Shown here: piece by piece, positions 8,931 through 17,740 of the stretch | Layout of the letters: every line of letters starts with the position of its first letter | Numbering within the stretch: position 1 is the stretch's first letter | NCBI GenBank assembly: GCA_964472305.1 | Contig: CAYYJR010000019.1 | Coordinates: 1-64,000 of the forward strand | DNA: 64,000 nt | Direction: 5' to 3' | DNA from: CAYYJR01 sp964472305 | GTDB lineage: Bacteria; Armatimonadota; Hebobacteria; CAIYQO01 | The notes under the pieces: generated by a model | Databases searched by the model: none | Seen by the model: the letters and a program-made list of their open reading frames with translations, nothing else | What the model was told of the DNA's origin: nothing | Made by a program: the position numbers and the translations under genes

Positions 8931-9943
8931 TTCCCGACCGCGAACTCCCGGTAATCCCCCAGCATCTTGCGCAGCAGGCGCGGGGTGTCGAGGCCGTAGG
9001 GGCAATGCGCGGTGCAATGGCCGCAGTTGGTGCAGTGTTCGATGTTCGCCATCTGTTGCTGCCAGTCTTCTTCGAGGAACTGTGCATACGGCATGCGCCG
9101 CAGCAGCAGCGACATGCGCGCTGCCATGGGGATAGGAATCTGCGCCGGGCAGGGCAGACAGTATCCGCAGGCGCGGCAGAAATCACCGCGCAGTTCGGCG
9201 CGGTCGCGCTCGATGGCTTCCCACATCGCCGTGTCGAGCAACGGCGGTGACTGCTCGAACGCGAGCAGTTCGTCCAGTTCATATTCGCGCTGGAATCCCC
9301 AGATCGGCACCACGTTCGCATACTGGCGCAGGAAGGCGAAGGCGGCGGCGGCGTTAGTCAGCAGTCCGCCGCAGAGCGCCTTCATGCCGATGAGGCCAAT
9401 GTCGCGTACGCGGCAGTCATCGATGAGCCGCAGATCGTCCGGGGAGGAGATGGCGCTGAGCGGGAACTGCACCGTGTCATACAATCCGGAAGCCACCGCG
9501 GCGCGCGCGACGTCCAACCGGTGGCTGGTGATGCCGATGAAGCGCGTCTTCCCCTGCTCGCGCGCCTCCACCAGCGCCTGATACACCGAATCCGGGCCGT
9601 CCGGCGTGCACAGATGCGATGGGTTATGCAGTTGCAGCAGGTCCACATAATCGGTCTTCAGGTTGCGCAGGCTGATCTCCAACTGCTCGCGCAACCCGGC
9701 GGCATCGTTGGCGGAGGTTTTGGTGGCAATGATCACCTGTGCGCGCACGTCGGCCAGCGCGTAGCCGATTTTCTCCTCGCTGTCGGTGTAGGCCCGCGCG
9801 GTATCGAAGAAGTTGATCTCGTGCTCGTAGGCCTTGCGCAACAGCAACCGCGCTTCGTCGAAGCTGACTCGCTGAATCGGCAGCACGCCAAACGCCGTGC
9901 GGCTCACCCGCAGCCCGGTGCGTCCCAATGTGGTGTATTGCAT
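8921..9943 (-). CDS. Aldo/keto reductase with C-terminal iron-sulfur ferredoxin-like domain
   Basis: 340-residue cytoplasmic oxidoreductase. Residues 1-260 form an aldo/keto reductase barrel: MQYTTLGRTGLRVSRTAFG, the catalytic-region FFDTARAYTDSE, and the YVDLLQLHNP strand. The C-terminal 80 residues carry two cysteine clusters, CRACGYCLPCP and CTNCGHCTAHCP, expected to bind [4Fe-4S] centres. This fused architecture is known in a family of putative ferredoxin-linked aldo/keto reductases. Physiological substrate is unknown. The next gene upstream on the same strand is arfB, 23 nt away. Confidence 0.9.
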   Translation of the reverse strand: MQYTTLGRTGLRVSRTAFGVLPIQRVSFDEARLLLRKAYEHEINFFDTARAYTDSEEKIGYALADVRAQVIIATKTSANDAAGLREQLEISLRNLKTDYVDLLQLHNPSHLCTPDGPDSVYQALVEAREQGKTRFIGITSHRLDVARAAVASGLYDTVQFPLSAISSPDDLRLIDDCRVRDIGLIGMKALCGGLLTNAAAAFAFLRQYANVVPIWGFQREYELDELLAFEQSPPLLDTAMWEAIERDRAELRGDFCRACGYCLPCPAQIPIPMAARMSLLLRRMPYAQFLEEDWQQQMANIEHCTNCGHCTAHCPYGLDTPRLLRKMLGDYREFAVGNRG

Positions 9944-9965
9944 GTCATGATTTCCTCAACACGAA

Positions 9966-10424
9966 CTACTCGTCACCCCGCGGTCGACCGCGCAGGCGTT
10001 TCACCGTGCCGCGCGCCTTTTTCGTTTGCAACCGTTCCTCCCGCGCCCCGCGGGGTACGCGGGTGGGACGGCGCGCCTTGCGCGGGCGCAGTGCATGTTG
10101 CACCAGACTGACGAAGCGCGTCACGGCATCCTCGCGATTGCGTAACTGGCTGCGATACTGCTCGGAGGTGACGTGCATCACTCCCTCGTTGTCCAGCCAC
10201 GACCCCAGCGCGCCGATCAGCGTCACCCGTTGATCCTCCGTCACCGATGGCGAATTCGCCAGGTCGAACAACAACTCGACCTTCGTCTCTACCTTGTTGA
10301 CGTGCTGCCCCCCCGGCCCACCGCTGCGCGACGTGCGAAAACGCAACTCCGCGCGCGGAATCGCCAGTGCCGGCGTGATAACCAGCACCCCGTCCTCACT
10401 TGAGTTCCCGGTGAGATCGCTCAT
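9966..10424 (-). CDS. arfB: Alternative ribosome-rescue peptidyl-tRNA hydrolase, ArfB/YaeJ family
   Basis: 152-residue class I release-factor-like protein. The catalytic loop GGPGGQHVNK carries the universal GGQ motif. The C-terminal tail is long and basic (RPRKARRPTRVPRG and onward), as needed for insertion into the empty mRNA channel of stalled ribosomes. There is no codon-recognition domain, which fits ArfB rather than PrfA/PrfB. The ATG at 10424 was preferred because GGAG lies about 10 nt upstream; an in-frame start at 10451 would add nine residues. It is likely co-transcribed with the downstream aldo/keto reductase gene. Confidence 0.88.
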   Translation of the reverse strand: MSDLTGNSSEDGVLVITPALAIPRAELRFRTSRSGGPGGQHVNKVETKVELLFDLANSPSVTEDQRVTLIGALGSWLDNEGVMHVTSEQYRSQLRNREDAVTRFVSLVQHALRPRKARRPTRVPRGAREERLQTKKARGTVKRLRGRPRGDE

Positions 10425-10517
10425 CACATCATGACTCCGGAGTAGTCGCACCCGGTCGGGTTGACAGCACCGGATTGGACGATCCAGGCATCTTCTTCAC
10501 CCCATGATCGGTGGTCG

Positions 10518-10665
10518 TCATTGCAGATACGCCGCTTCCACTTTCGCCAGCGCGTCCACGATATCGCGGGTTTCCTGCTCGCCGTAGTGCTCGTGGATGC
10601 TAAGCATGAAGACCGCATCGGAGGCGGCATCGGCGTGACGCGCATCATCTCCCCTCACAATCGAT
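10518..10665 (-). pseudogene. Remnant of a DegT/DnrJ/EryC1/StrS-type aminotransferase 3' end
   Basis: Reading leftwards, an open frame ends at the TGA at 10518-10520 and encodes about 45 residues, including AVFMLSIHEHYGEQETRD and IVDALAKVEAAYL. This matches the C-terminal signature of the DegT/StrS PLP-dependent aminotransferase family (last strand, then an [E/D]-x2-[D/E]IV-x-A helix). No ATG, catalytic lysine or upstream portion of the gene is present; homology fades above about 10665. It is a decayed 3' fragment. Identification rests on my recall of the family ending. Confidence 0.45.
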
Positions 10666-10789
10666 TTATAGTGTACTCGCTCCCTCCGGCATTGCCAAGC
10701 CGAATGAGGGGAGATGCCGTGCGAAAAGCGTGGATTTTCGAGGAAGCCGTGGGAGATGCGCCGGGAAGATTTCCCGCGTTGACCTGAAA

Positions 10790-10832
10790 CAGCATCCGGC
10801 CTGGTCGAGTGGTTTGACCAGGCCGGATGCTG
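10790..10832. terminator. Strong hairpin downstream of pgi
   Basis: A perfect 17-bp stem (10790-10806 with 10816-10832) encloses a 9-nt loop. On the minus strand it lies about 45 nt after the pgi stop and is followed by TTTC, so it probably ends or stabilises pgi mRNA. The T-run is short. Confidence 0.55.
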
Positions 10833-10874
10833 CGGTGTCGATGGGTAGTCTCGGATTGAGCAGGAATCCCCTGC

Positions 10875-12236
10875 TTACTTGAACGTCACCGTATTTTTCC
10901 CCTGGCGCTCGTGCACGGCGGCGATGACGCGGGTGGATTGATCCGCGAATCCGGGTTTATTGAGCAGGGCGAACATGTTCTTCTTGTACGCCTCTACGCC
11001 CGGCTGGTTGAACGGGTTCACTCCCAGCAAGTAACCGCTGATGGCGCAGGCTTTTTCGAAGAAGTACAGGAGCGCGCCCAGCGGGCCGGCGGACAGTTCG
11101 GGCAGGCTGATGGTCATATTCGGCACGCCGCCGTCGCGGTGCGCCAGTGCGGTGCCTTCGAAGGCACGGCGGTTCACGTCATCCACCGTGCGGTCCGCCA
11201 GGTAGTTCAGTTCGTCGGCATTCACCGGGTCGCCGGGGATGCGCACCTCCGGCAGACCGCCGGCGATATCGACGAAAGTCTCGAAGATCGCGCGCCGCCC
11301 ATCCTGAATCCACTGGCCCATTGAATGCAGGTCGGTGGTGAACTCCACGCTGGCGGGAAAGATACCCATGCCGCGCTTGCCTTCCGATTCGCCGTAGAGT
11401 TGTTTCCACCATTCCGCCAGGTAGTGCAGACGCGGCTCGAAAGTGGCCAACAACTCGATAGCCTTGCCTTGACCATACAGCAGATTCCGCACTACCGCGT
11501 AGGTGTAGGCGGGGTTCTGCGCCAGTTCGGGGGTGCCACAGGCCCGCGCGCACGCCATTGCGCCGTTCAGCAGCGCTGCGACATCCACCCCGGCGTAGGC
11601 GATGGGCAGCAATCCCACCGCGGTGAAGACGCTATAGCGCCCGCCGACATTGGCGGGAATGGGGAAGCTGCGATACCCCTCTTCATTGGCCATCTGGCGC
11701 AAGGCGCCGGCGGCGGGGTCGGTGGTCGCCACGATCAGTTTGCGCGCGTTGGCTTTGCCCACCTGGGCTTCCAGTTGGGCGCGCAGCAGGCGAAAGGCGA
11801 TAGCCGGCTCGGTGGTGGTGCCGGATTTGCTCACCACATTGATGCAGAAACGCCGCTCGCGCAGCGCGGCAAGCAGGTGCGCGGTGTAATCGGCGGACAG
11901 TGTCTGCCCCGCATACCACACCTCGGGACCGCCGGGCGCCCGCAACGCCTCGATGACGGTACGCGCCCCGAGGTAAGAGCCGCCGATGCCGACCACCACC
12001 ATGACTTCCGCTTGCTCGCGCAGTTCCTCGCTCGCGCTGGCGATCTCCGCGAGCTGTGTTGCCGGCATGATAACCTCCGACTCCAGCCAGCCGAGGAAAT
12101 CGTTGCCCGGCCCGCTGCCTGCGTGCAGCGCCTGATGTGCGGCGGTCACGTAGGGTTGCCGGCTCGCGATCTCCTCCGGCTGTACGTCGGGCAGCAAATA
12201 GGAATAATCCAGCGTTAACGGCGCCTGTGCGTTCAT
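10875..12236 (-). CDS. pgi: Glucose-6-phosphate isomerase
   Basis: 453-residue cytoplasmic enzyme interconverting glucose-6-phosphate and fructose-6-phosphate. Family signatures are VVGIGGSYLGARTVIEAL, the phosphate-binding SKSGTTTEP loop, and GVNPFNQPGVEAYK near the C-terminus. The length matches the shorter bacterial form (Geobacillus/Thermotoga-like). The start was placed at 12236, where GGAGG stands 6 nt upstream; a longer frame running to 12563 overlaps the mqnD promoter and start and looks non-coding. The gene is divergent from mqnD. Confidence 0.95.
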   Translation of the reverse strand: MNAQAPLTLDYSYLLPDVQPEEIASRQPYVTAAHQALHAGSGPGNDFLGWLESEVIMPATQLAEIASASEELREQAEVMVVVGIGGSYLGARTVIEALRAPGGPEVWYAGQTLSADYTAHLLAALRERRFCINVVSKSGTTTEPAIAFRLLRAQLEAQVGKANARKLIVATTDPAAGALRQMANEEGYRSFPIPANVGGRYSVFTAVGLLPIAYAGVDVAALLNGAMACARACGTPELAQNPAYTYAVVRNLLYGQGKAIELLATFEPRLHYLAEWWKQLYGESEGKRGMGIFPASVEFTTDLHSMGQWIQDGRRAIFETFVDIAGGLPEVRIPGDPVNADELNYLADRTVDDVNRRAFEGTALAHRDGGVPNMTISLPELSAGPLGALLYFFEKACAISGYLLGVNPFNQPGVEAYKKNMFALLNKPGFADQSTRVIAAVHERQGKNTVTFK

Positions 12237-12466
12237 GCGCATCCTCCGGTGATAATATCGGGCGGTATTGTACCACATTTCGCGGTGGGATGGCGGAACG
12301 AGGGGGAAGATCACGTCCGCACCTGCACCCGAAAGGGAAAATGGGGGTGCTGACACGGGAATCGGCGCTATCCTCAACGCCGGTGCCGGTGTTGAGGAGC
12401 ATGCTCGACCTGAACCGCTCCCGCGTCTGCCTCGCAGTCGCCCACTTGCGCACGCGTGATCATCCC

Positions 12467-12495
12467 TCGACACACGCCGCGGCTGCGGGTACAAT
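12467..12495 (+). promoter_or_regulatory. Putative promoter of mqnD
   Basis: TCGACA (12467-12472) and TACAAT (12490-12495) are spaced by 17 nt and lie 22 nt before the ATG. This is a reasonable sigma-70-like match seen by eye. Confidence 0.5.
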
Positions 12496-12517
12496 ACACC
12501 TGACGAAGGAGCTACCG

Positions 12518-13354
12518 ATGCGCACCATTTCCATTGCCCACAGTCCCGATGCCGACGATGCATTCATGTTTTACGCGCTGGCGAACGGTTGCCTGGAGAC
12601 CGACGATCTCGCGTTCACCCATACTCTGCTGGATATCGAGACGCTGAACCAGTTGGCGGCGGAGGAGCGTTTTGATGTCACCGCGCTCTCCTTCCACGGT
12701 TATGCGTATCGGGCGGATCGCTACCTGTTGCTGCCGTGCGGCGCCAGTTTCGGTGATGATTACGGACCGAAGGTCATCGCGCGCACCGCGTTGACCGCGG
12801 CGGAGTTGCGCGGGATGACGGTGGCTATCCCCGGCACACTCACCACCGCGGCGCTGGCGCTGCAGCTCTATCTGCCCGGGGTGCGCACGGTGGCCTACCC
12901 GTTCGACGCCATCTTGCCCGCGGTGGCAGCGGGCGAGGTGGAGGCGGGGGTCATTATTCACGAAGGGCAGCTTACTTATGGGGAAAGCGGGTTAGTGCAG
13001 CACGTGGACCTGGGCGCATGGTGGAAGGCGGAGACGGGATTGCCGTTGCCGCTGGGGGGCAACGGCATTCGCCGCGCGCTGCCCGCCGACGTGCGCCAAC
13101 GGGTGGCAACCCTGTTGCGTGCCGCGATCGACTTCTCGCTGGCCCACCGCGCGGATGCACTGGCGTATGCGTTGAGCTTCGGCCGCGGACTCGACCCGGC
13201 GAAGGCCGATACCTTTGTCGGCATGTATGTCAACGACATCACCCGCGATTACGGCGCGCAGGGGCGCGAGGCCGTGCGGCTGCTGCTCGCCCGCGCCGCT
13301 CAGGCCGGCATTATCCCGCACCCGGTGACGCCGGAGTTTGTGGAGTGGTCGTAG
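12518..13354 (+). CDS. mqnD: 1,4-dihydroxy-6-naphthoate synthase, futalosine menaquinone pathway
   Basis: 278-residue periplasmic-binding-protein-fold enzyme. The N-terminus SIAHSPDADDAFMFYAL and the later FDVTALSFHGYAY are characteristic of MqnD, which converts cyclic de-hypoxanthine futalosine to 1,4-dihydroxy-6-naphthoate. The central GVIIHEGQLTYGESGL segment holds the conserved active-site histidine region. This implies that menaquinone is made by the futalosine route rather than by MenA-F. The ATG at 12518 follows GAAGGAG. The last 44 nt overlap the convergent gene at 13311. No other mqn gene is in the window. Confidence 0.9.
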   Translation: MRTISIAHSPDADDAFMFYALANGCLETDDLAFTHTLLDIETLNQLAAEERFDVTALSFHGYAYRADRYLLLPCGASFGDDYGPKVIARTALTAAELRGMTVAIPGTLTTAALALQLYLPGVRTVAYPFDAILPAVAAGEVEAGVIIHEGQLTYGESGLVQHVDLGAWWKAETGLPLPLGGNGIRRALPADVRQRVATLLRAAIDFSLAHRADALAYALSFGRGLDPAKADTFVGMYVNDITRDYGAQGREAVRLLLARAAQAGIIPHPVTPEFVEWS

Positions 13355-14228
13355 CGGGTGGCACTTTCTTTGTGCCGCCGATAATGTGCACGCTACCCTT
13401 GATGTTCAGCGCGGTGCCTTCCGGGATTTTCGTGCTGACCGTCATGTTGATATTGCCGTCAAGCGTGTTGTTGATCCATTCGCCGGCATCCGCGTCAAAC
13501 AGGGTAACTGCCTGCGCGGTCAGCGTCATGCTCTGCGTCAGCGGCACCTCGGTATCGCCCACCGTCATGTTGATCACCTGTTTGGCCGTCTTCAGCGTGG
13601 CATCGCTCTCGATTTGCAGGTACGGATGCCCTTCGATGGTCTGCACGCCGCCCAGGGTGGCCTTCACCGCCATGTCGATAAAACGGCCCGAGGTGACTTC
13701 CACCGCTTCCTTTGACTTCCAACTGTCGCCCATGCGCAGCGGATTGGCGGGGAAGGTGAAACGCCGTCCCACTTCACTCATCAGCCGCCACTGATCGCCA
13801 AAGCCCATGCTCTGCATGCCTTGAATGGCGCCATCCGGCGTGTTGAGAATTTTCATCTCGGTGACTTTGCCCCGCGGCGAGCGTTTGAAGGTGAACCGAT
13901 AGCCGGCCAGTGGCTGGTCGATATGCTCGTCGCCGAGGGTGATGCCCAGCACGCCGTCGGTGATCACCGCCTCGATGGTGGCGACACCGTCCGCGCCGAC
14001 CGCGCTGACCTTTTCCGACGTGGTATATTGCACCTTGCCGTCCATCCGCAGTGACTCGGTCATATCCGACACGGTGAATTTGCCGGTCATGTTAAGCTCG
14101 GTCTGGTAATTGCGGAGCGTGCCCGCGACATCTTTATAGACCAGGGGGGGCACCGGGGGGGCGGTCCACGCGGTCAGCGCGGCCCACGCCCACAGCGCCA
14201 GCAGACCCGACCAGAATCCCGTCCGCAT
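13311..14228 (-). CDS. Exported beta-rich protein of unknown function (paralogue A)
   Basis: 305 residues with a hydrophobic signal sequence (about 1-22). The rest is rich in alternating beta-type segments and lacks an enzymatic motif. Recurring elements such as RSPRGKVTEMKI, MGDSWKS and HPYLQIESDATL have counterparts in the downstream neighbour (RSPLGEVGRVQT, IGDTWSV, KTYLHIHSDFTL), so the two are paralogues. They resemble uncharacterised envelope proteins grouped under DUF6263-like names; that label is tentative. The tail is proline/threonine-rich. The upstream AAAGGAG supports the start. Confidence 0.65.
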   Translation of the reverse strand: MRTGFWSGLLALWAWAALTAWTAPPVPPLVYKDVAGTLRNYQTELNMTGKFTVSDMTESLRMDGKVQYTTSEKVSAVGADGVATIEAVITDGVLGITLGDEHIDQPLAGYRFTFKRSPRGKVTEMKILNTPDGAIQGMQSMGFGDQWRLMSEVGRRFTFPANPLRMGDSWKSKEAVEVTSGRFIDMAVKATLGGVQTIEGHPYLQIESDATLKTAKQVINMTVGDTEVPLTQSMTLTAQAVTLFDADAGEWINNTLDGNINMTVSTKIPEGTALNIKGSVHIIGGTKKVPPATTTPQTPASPGAG

Positions 14229-14262
14229 GTTATGCTCCTTTCGGGCCGCCGGCCCGTTTTGT

Positions 14263-15111
14263 TCACGGCCGCAGAGTCGTCGTGCCGCTCACTTGCAGCG
14301 CGCCGTTCATGGCACCGCTTTTCCCTTCCACCCCGCTCACGTCCACCCCGAGGGTCAGCCCGGCGGAAAAACCGGTACGAAAGACGCAGCCCGCTTTCGC
14401 GTCGAACAATGTATCGGATTTGCCGAGCATCTTCAGACGCAACGCGATGCGCTGCCTGGCTGCCGGATCGCCGATCGTCATCTCGCTCCGGGGCAGTGTC
14501 AGGGTGAAATCGCTATGAATGTGCAGGTACGTCTTGCCGCCAACCACTTTGGCGCCCACCAGGGTATTCTGCCCTTCCACGCTGATTGTCGTCCCCGGCG
14601 CCAACTCGATGACGCCATTGACGCTCCAGGTGTCACCGATGGACAGGTCGGTCGGCGGAAATTGCAATTGCTGGCCGAACTGGTTGATATATTGCCACTG
14701 GTTGTCCAGGCTTTTCAGCGTCGGGGAGACTTCGCCGAATGATCCACGTGTTTGCACGCGTCCCACCTCGCCCAATGGCGAGCGATCGAACTGCACCAGC
14801 AATATGGGTATTGCCGCGCGGCGCGTCTTCTCCCCGCTGGTCAAGATCACGTTGCCGTGTTTCAACGCCATTGACACGACGGCATTGCCGCCGGGCTTTA
14901 CCGACACGATGCGCTCAAGCGCGGTGAACGCCGTCTGCGCGGTGAAGGCCATGACCGGCGAGTCGGGCAAGGAGAGCGATCCGCGCGCGCGTAGATCATA
15001 CCGGTACACGTGCTTCGTCCCCGCCGCCTGCTTGAATTCCAGTCGGTACCCCTGCGCGCCCAGCGACACTGCCAGCGCCAGCAGACACAACAGGATACGG
15101 GGATGCATCAT
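14263..15111 (-). CDS. Exported beta-rich protein of unknown function (paralogue B)
   Basis: 282 residues with a signal peptide (MMHPRILLCLLALAVSLGAQG). The body shares the segment order of the preceding paralogue: a DRSPLGEVGRV turn, FPPTDLSIGDTWSVNG, then YLHIHSDFTLTLPRSEMTIG. Two starts are possible: ATG at 15111 with GGGAG 5 nt upstream, or ATG at 15123, which overlaps the pheT stop (TAATG) and would allow translational coupling. It likely shares a transcript with pheT. No function can be assigned. Confidence 0.65.
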   Translation of the reverse strand: MMHPRILLCLLALAVSLGAQGYRLEFKQAAGTKHVYRYDLRARGSLSLPDSPVMAFTAQTAFTALERIVSVKPGGNAVVSMALKHGNVILTSGEKTRRAAIPILLVQFDRSPLGEVGRVQTRGSFGEVSPTLKSLDNQWQYINQFGQQLQFPPTDLSIGDTWSVNGVIELAPGTTISVEGQNTLVGAKVVGGKTYLHIHSDFTLTLPRSEMTIGDPAARQRIALRLKMLGKSDTLFDAKAGCVFRTGFSAGLTLGVDVSGVEGKSGAMNGALQVSGTTTLRP

Positions 15112-15122
15112 GAGCGCTCCCA

Positions 15123-17252
15123 TTACCGCAACACAGCGCCGAGTTCATCCGTCAGCGCGCCGCGCACCCTCCCCATGATGGCATCGACTTCCTCGTCCGC
15201 CAGCGTGCGGTCGGGGGCGCGGAAAGTGATGCGATAGGCCAGGCTGCGCGCGCCGGCGGGAATATTGGCGCCTTGATACACGTCGAACAACTCGACCGAT
15301 TCGGCGATGTCGCCCGCGGCGGTGCGCAGCACGTCCTGTACCTGCACCGCGGGTCGCGACTCGGCCACGACGAAGGCAATGTCGCGCTCGACCGCGGGGA
15401 AGCGGGAAAGCGCAGGACGCGGGCGCTCCGCCGCCGCCGCGTCCATCAGCGCGTCGAGATCGATCTCCGCCAGATAGGCGCGGCGCGGCAGGTCAAAGTT
15501 TTGCGCCACGCGCGGATGCACTTCGCCGAACCACCCCACCGTGCGGTCGCCCACGCGCAACTCCGCTGTGCGGCCCGGATGCAGCGTCGGATGCTCGGCG
15601 GGGACACACACGGCGCCCAGCACGTCCATGTCGGCGAGAAACTGTTCCAGGATTCCCTTCAACCAGAAAAAATCCACTTCGCTGTCGCCGCCGCCCCAGC
15701 GTGCGGTCCACGGGCGGCCCATCAGCGCGATGCCGGCGGTGCGCTGTTCGCGCGGCAACCGGTCGGCATCCTGCACGCGCACGTCGATGTCCACTCGCCG
15801 CTCGCGCGGGACGTAGTTAAAACGCAGACTCCCCCCGGTGTTGCGGAAGATGCGTCCGACCTCGAAAACCTGCACGTCCTCCAGGTTGCGCCGCGCATTG
15901 TTGCGCAGCGACTCCAGCATGGAGACGAACATGGTGGGGCGCAGGTGCGTGTATTCGTCCGATTTCGGATTGCGGATGGCGACTACCTGATCGTGCTCGG
16001 GCGTGCCCGCTCCCAGCTGCATCAACTCCAGCAGGCGCAAGTCGATGAGGCTGTAAGACAACCCCTCGAATAAACCGGCGGCGGTAAGCAGCTCGCGCGC
16101 ACGGCCTTCGAACACCATCTCCGGGGCCAGCCGCCCAGCGCCGGTGATGTGGCCGGGCACGGTGGCGGGGATGTGCTGGTAGCCGTAGATGCGGGCGATC
16201 TCCTCGATCAGGTCCATCTCTTCCACCAGGTCGTGACGGAAGGACGGCACGGTCACGACAATGGTCTCGCCCGTTTCTTGCCCGCCCAACTCCAGGCTAC
16301 GCAGGATGGATAACATCTCCTCGGCGGCGATGGCGGTGCCCAGCACGGCGTTCACTCGCGCGGGACGCATGGCGATTACGCGCGACTCGGGCCGCGGCTC
16401 GCACACGTCGATGACATTGGCGGCCATGCGGCCACCCGACCATTCCACCATCAATTGCGCGGCGCGGTCGGCGGCGTGCACCACGCCCGCGGGATCGACG
16501 ATGCGCTCGAAACGATACGACGATTCCGTACTCAACGCGTTGGCGCGCGCGGCTTTGCGGATGGCGGTGCGATCGAAATGCGCCGACTCCAGCAGGATGT
16601 TGGTGGTGGACGGGGTGACTTCGGTATTCTCGCCACCCATGATGCCGGCCAGCGCGACGGGGCGCTGCGCGTCGGCGATGACCAGCATGTTGGATGTCAG
16701 CACCCGCTCCACGCCATCCAGCGTGGTGAACGGCTCACCTTCCTGCGCGCGGCGGACCACGATGGTCTGACCGGCCAGCGTGTCCAGGTCGAAGGCGTGC
16801 AGCGGCTGACCGAGTTCCAGCATCACGTAGTTGGTCGCATCGACCACGTTGTTGATGGGCCGGATCCCGGCTTGCGTCAGGCGCTGTTGCACCCATTCCG
16901 GCGATGGGCCGATCACGACACCCTGGATCACGCGGGCGGCATACCGCGGGCACAGGTCGGGCGCTTCCACCAGCACCCGCGCCAGGCCGTGGACATCCGG
17001 GCCGGTCTCGGTGACGCATACCGCGGGATGGGTGACGTGCCCGCGAGTGAGCGCGGCAACTTCGCGCGCGATGCCGACCATGCTGAGCGCGTCGCCGCGG
17101 TTGGACGTGACCTTGATGTCCATCACGGACTCGCCTTCCACCTCCAGCAGTTCTTCGACCTCGAAGCCGGCCATCGTGAGGCGATCCGCCACCTCGGTCA
17201 CCGGAAACGACACCGGCACCAACTCGCGCAACCAACCATAAGGAACTCGCAT
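15123..17252 (-). CDS. pheT: Phenylalanine-tRNA ligase beta subunit, short form without the tRNA-binding domain
   Basis: 709-residue PheT, which pairs with PheS to charge tRNA-Phe. Present are the N-terminal B1 start MRVPYGWLRELVPVSFPVTE, VTSNRGDALSMVGIAREVA, the B5 region with SFRHDLVEEMDLIEEIARIYGY, the catalytic-like core, and a C-terminal anticodon-binding fold (SRFPAVERDIAFVV). The usual EMAPII-like tRNA-binding insertion of about 100 residues after position 40 is missing: VEELLEVEGESVMDIKVTSN runs straight across it. Short forms are known in some bacteria. pheS is not adjacent, which is unusual. A membrane-protein gene precedes it by 3 nt. Confidence 0.93.
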   Translation of the reverse strand: MRVPYGWLRELVPVSFPVTEVADRLTMAGFEVEELLEVEGESVMDIKVTSNRGDALSMVGIAREVAALTRGHVTHPAVCVTETGPDVHGLARVLVEAPDLCPRYAARVIQGVVIGPSPEWVQQRLTQAGIRPINNVVDATNYVMLELGQPLHAFDLDTLAGQTIVVRRAQEGEPFTTLDGVERVLTSNMLVIADAQRPVALAGIMGGENTEVTPSTTNILLESAHFDRTAIRKAARANALSTESSYRFERIVDPAGVVHAADRAAQLMVEWSGGRMAANVIDVCEPRPESRVIAMRPARVNAVLGTAIAAEEMLSILRSLELGGQETGETIVVTVPSFRHDLVEEMDLIEEIARIYGYQHIPATVPGHITGAGRLAPEMVFEGRARELLTAAGLFEGLSYSLIDLRLLELMQLGAGTPEHDQVVAIRNPKSDEYTHLRPTMFVSMLESLRNNARRNLEDVQVFEVGRIFRNTGGSLRFNYVPRERRVDIDVRVQDADRLPREQRTAGIALMGRPWTARWGGGDSEVDFFWLKGILEQFLADMDVLGAVCVPAEHPTLHPGRTAELRVGDRTVGWFGEVHPRVAQNFDLPRRAYLAEIDLDALMDAAAAERPRPALSRFPAVERDIAFVVAESRPAVQVQDVLRTAAGDIAESVELFDVYQGANIPAGARSLAYRITFRAPDRTLADEEVDAIMGRVRGALTDELGAVLR

Positions 17253-17255
17253 GCG

Positions 17256-17606
17256 TTACTCCATCTCTTCAGATACATCAGGCGTTGCCGGCGGAGCCTC
17301 CGCCGGGATTTCCTTCGGCGTCGCGGCTGGCGGGGGCGCGCCCGCCCTCCGCGTTTGCACGAAGTGAACCAGCACCATCACCGCCAGACCAAGACCGCTC
17401 ATCAGCGCCGCCGGCTGCCACCATTCCGTTAACAGCCACAGCGTCATGCCCGCCGCCATCAGCATAAAAAAACCGATCAGGCGGGTGAACGCCGGCGAAG
17501 CGAACGTGGGCAATCGCGAGGCTAAGGCGAACACCAGCACGCCCAGCAGCGCAGTGCCGAGTGCACACAGGTTCTCCGGATCGGAAAGCAACGCACGTAT
17601 CGCCAT
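17256..17606 (-). CDS. Small membrane protein of unknown function
   Basis: 116 residues with three predicted transmembrane segments (about 12-32, 42-60, 66-84) and a proline/alanine/glutamate-rich cytoplasmic tail. It sits 3 nt upstream of pheT on the same strand, so the two are probably translated from one mRNA. No recognisable motif. Confidence 0.6.
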   Translation of the reverse strand: MAIRALLSDPENLCALGTALLGVLVFALASRLPTFASPAFTRLIGFFMLMAAGMTLWLLTEWWQPAALMSGLGLAVMVLVHFVQTRRAGAPPPAATPKEIPAEAPPATPDVSEEME

Positions 17607-17740
17607 CTGGACAGATTATACCCACCCCGCGTTTCTCCCGCAAGGATGGCCAGCAAGCGGACGGGCCGAACAGGCAGGCAGGCGGCGAAAAGATGCCGCG
17701 CGGAGCGGAGACGCGGTTGCACCGGCGCTCGATGTTTCCG

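Noticed and set aside
10461..10787. Plus-strand 108-codon frame between arfB and pgi
   Set aside because: It is antisense to the aminotransferase remnant, whose reading is more protein-like, and has no start signal.
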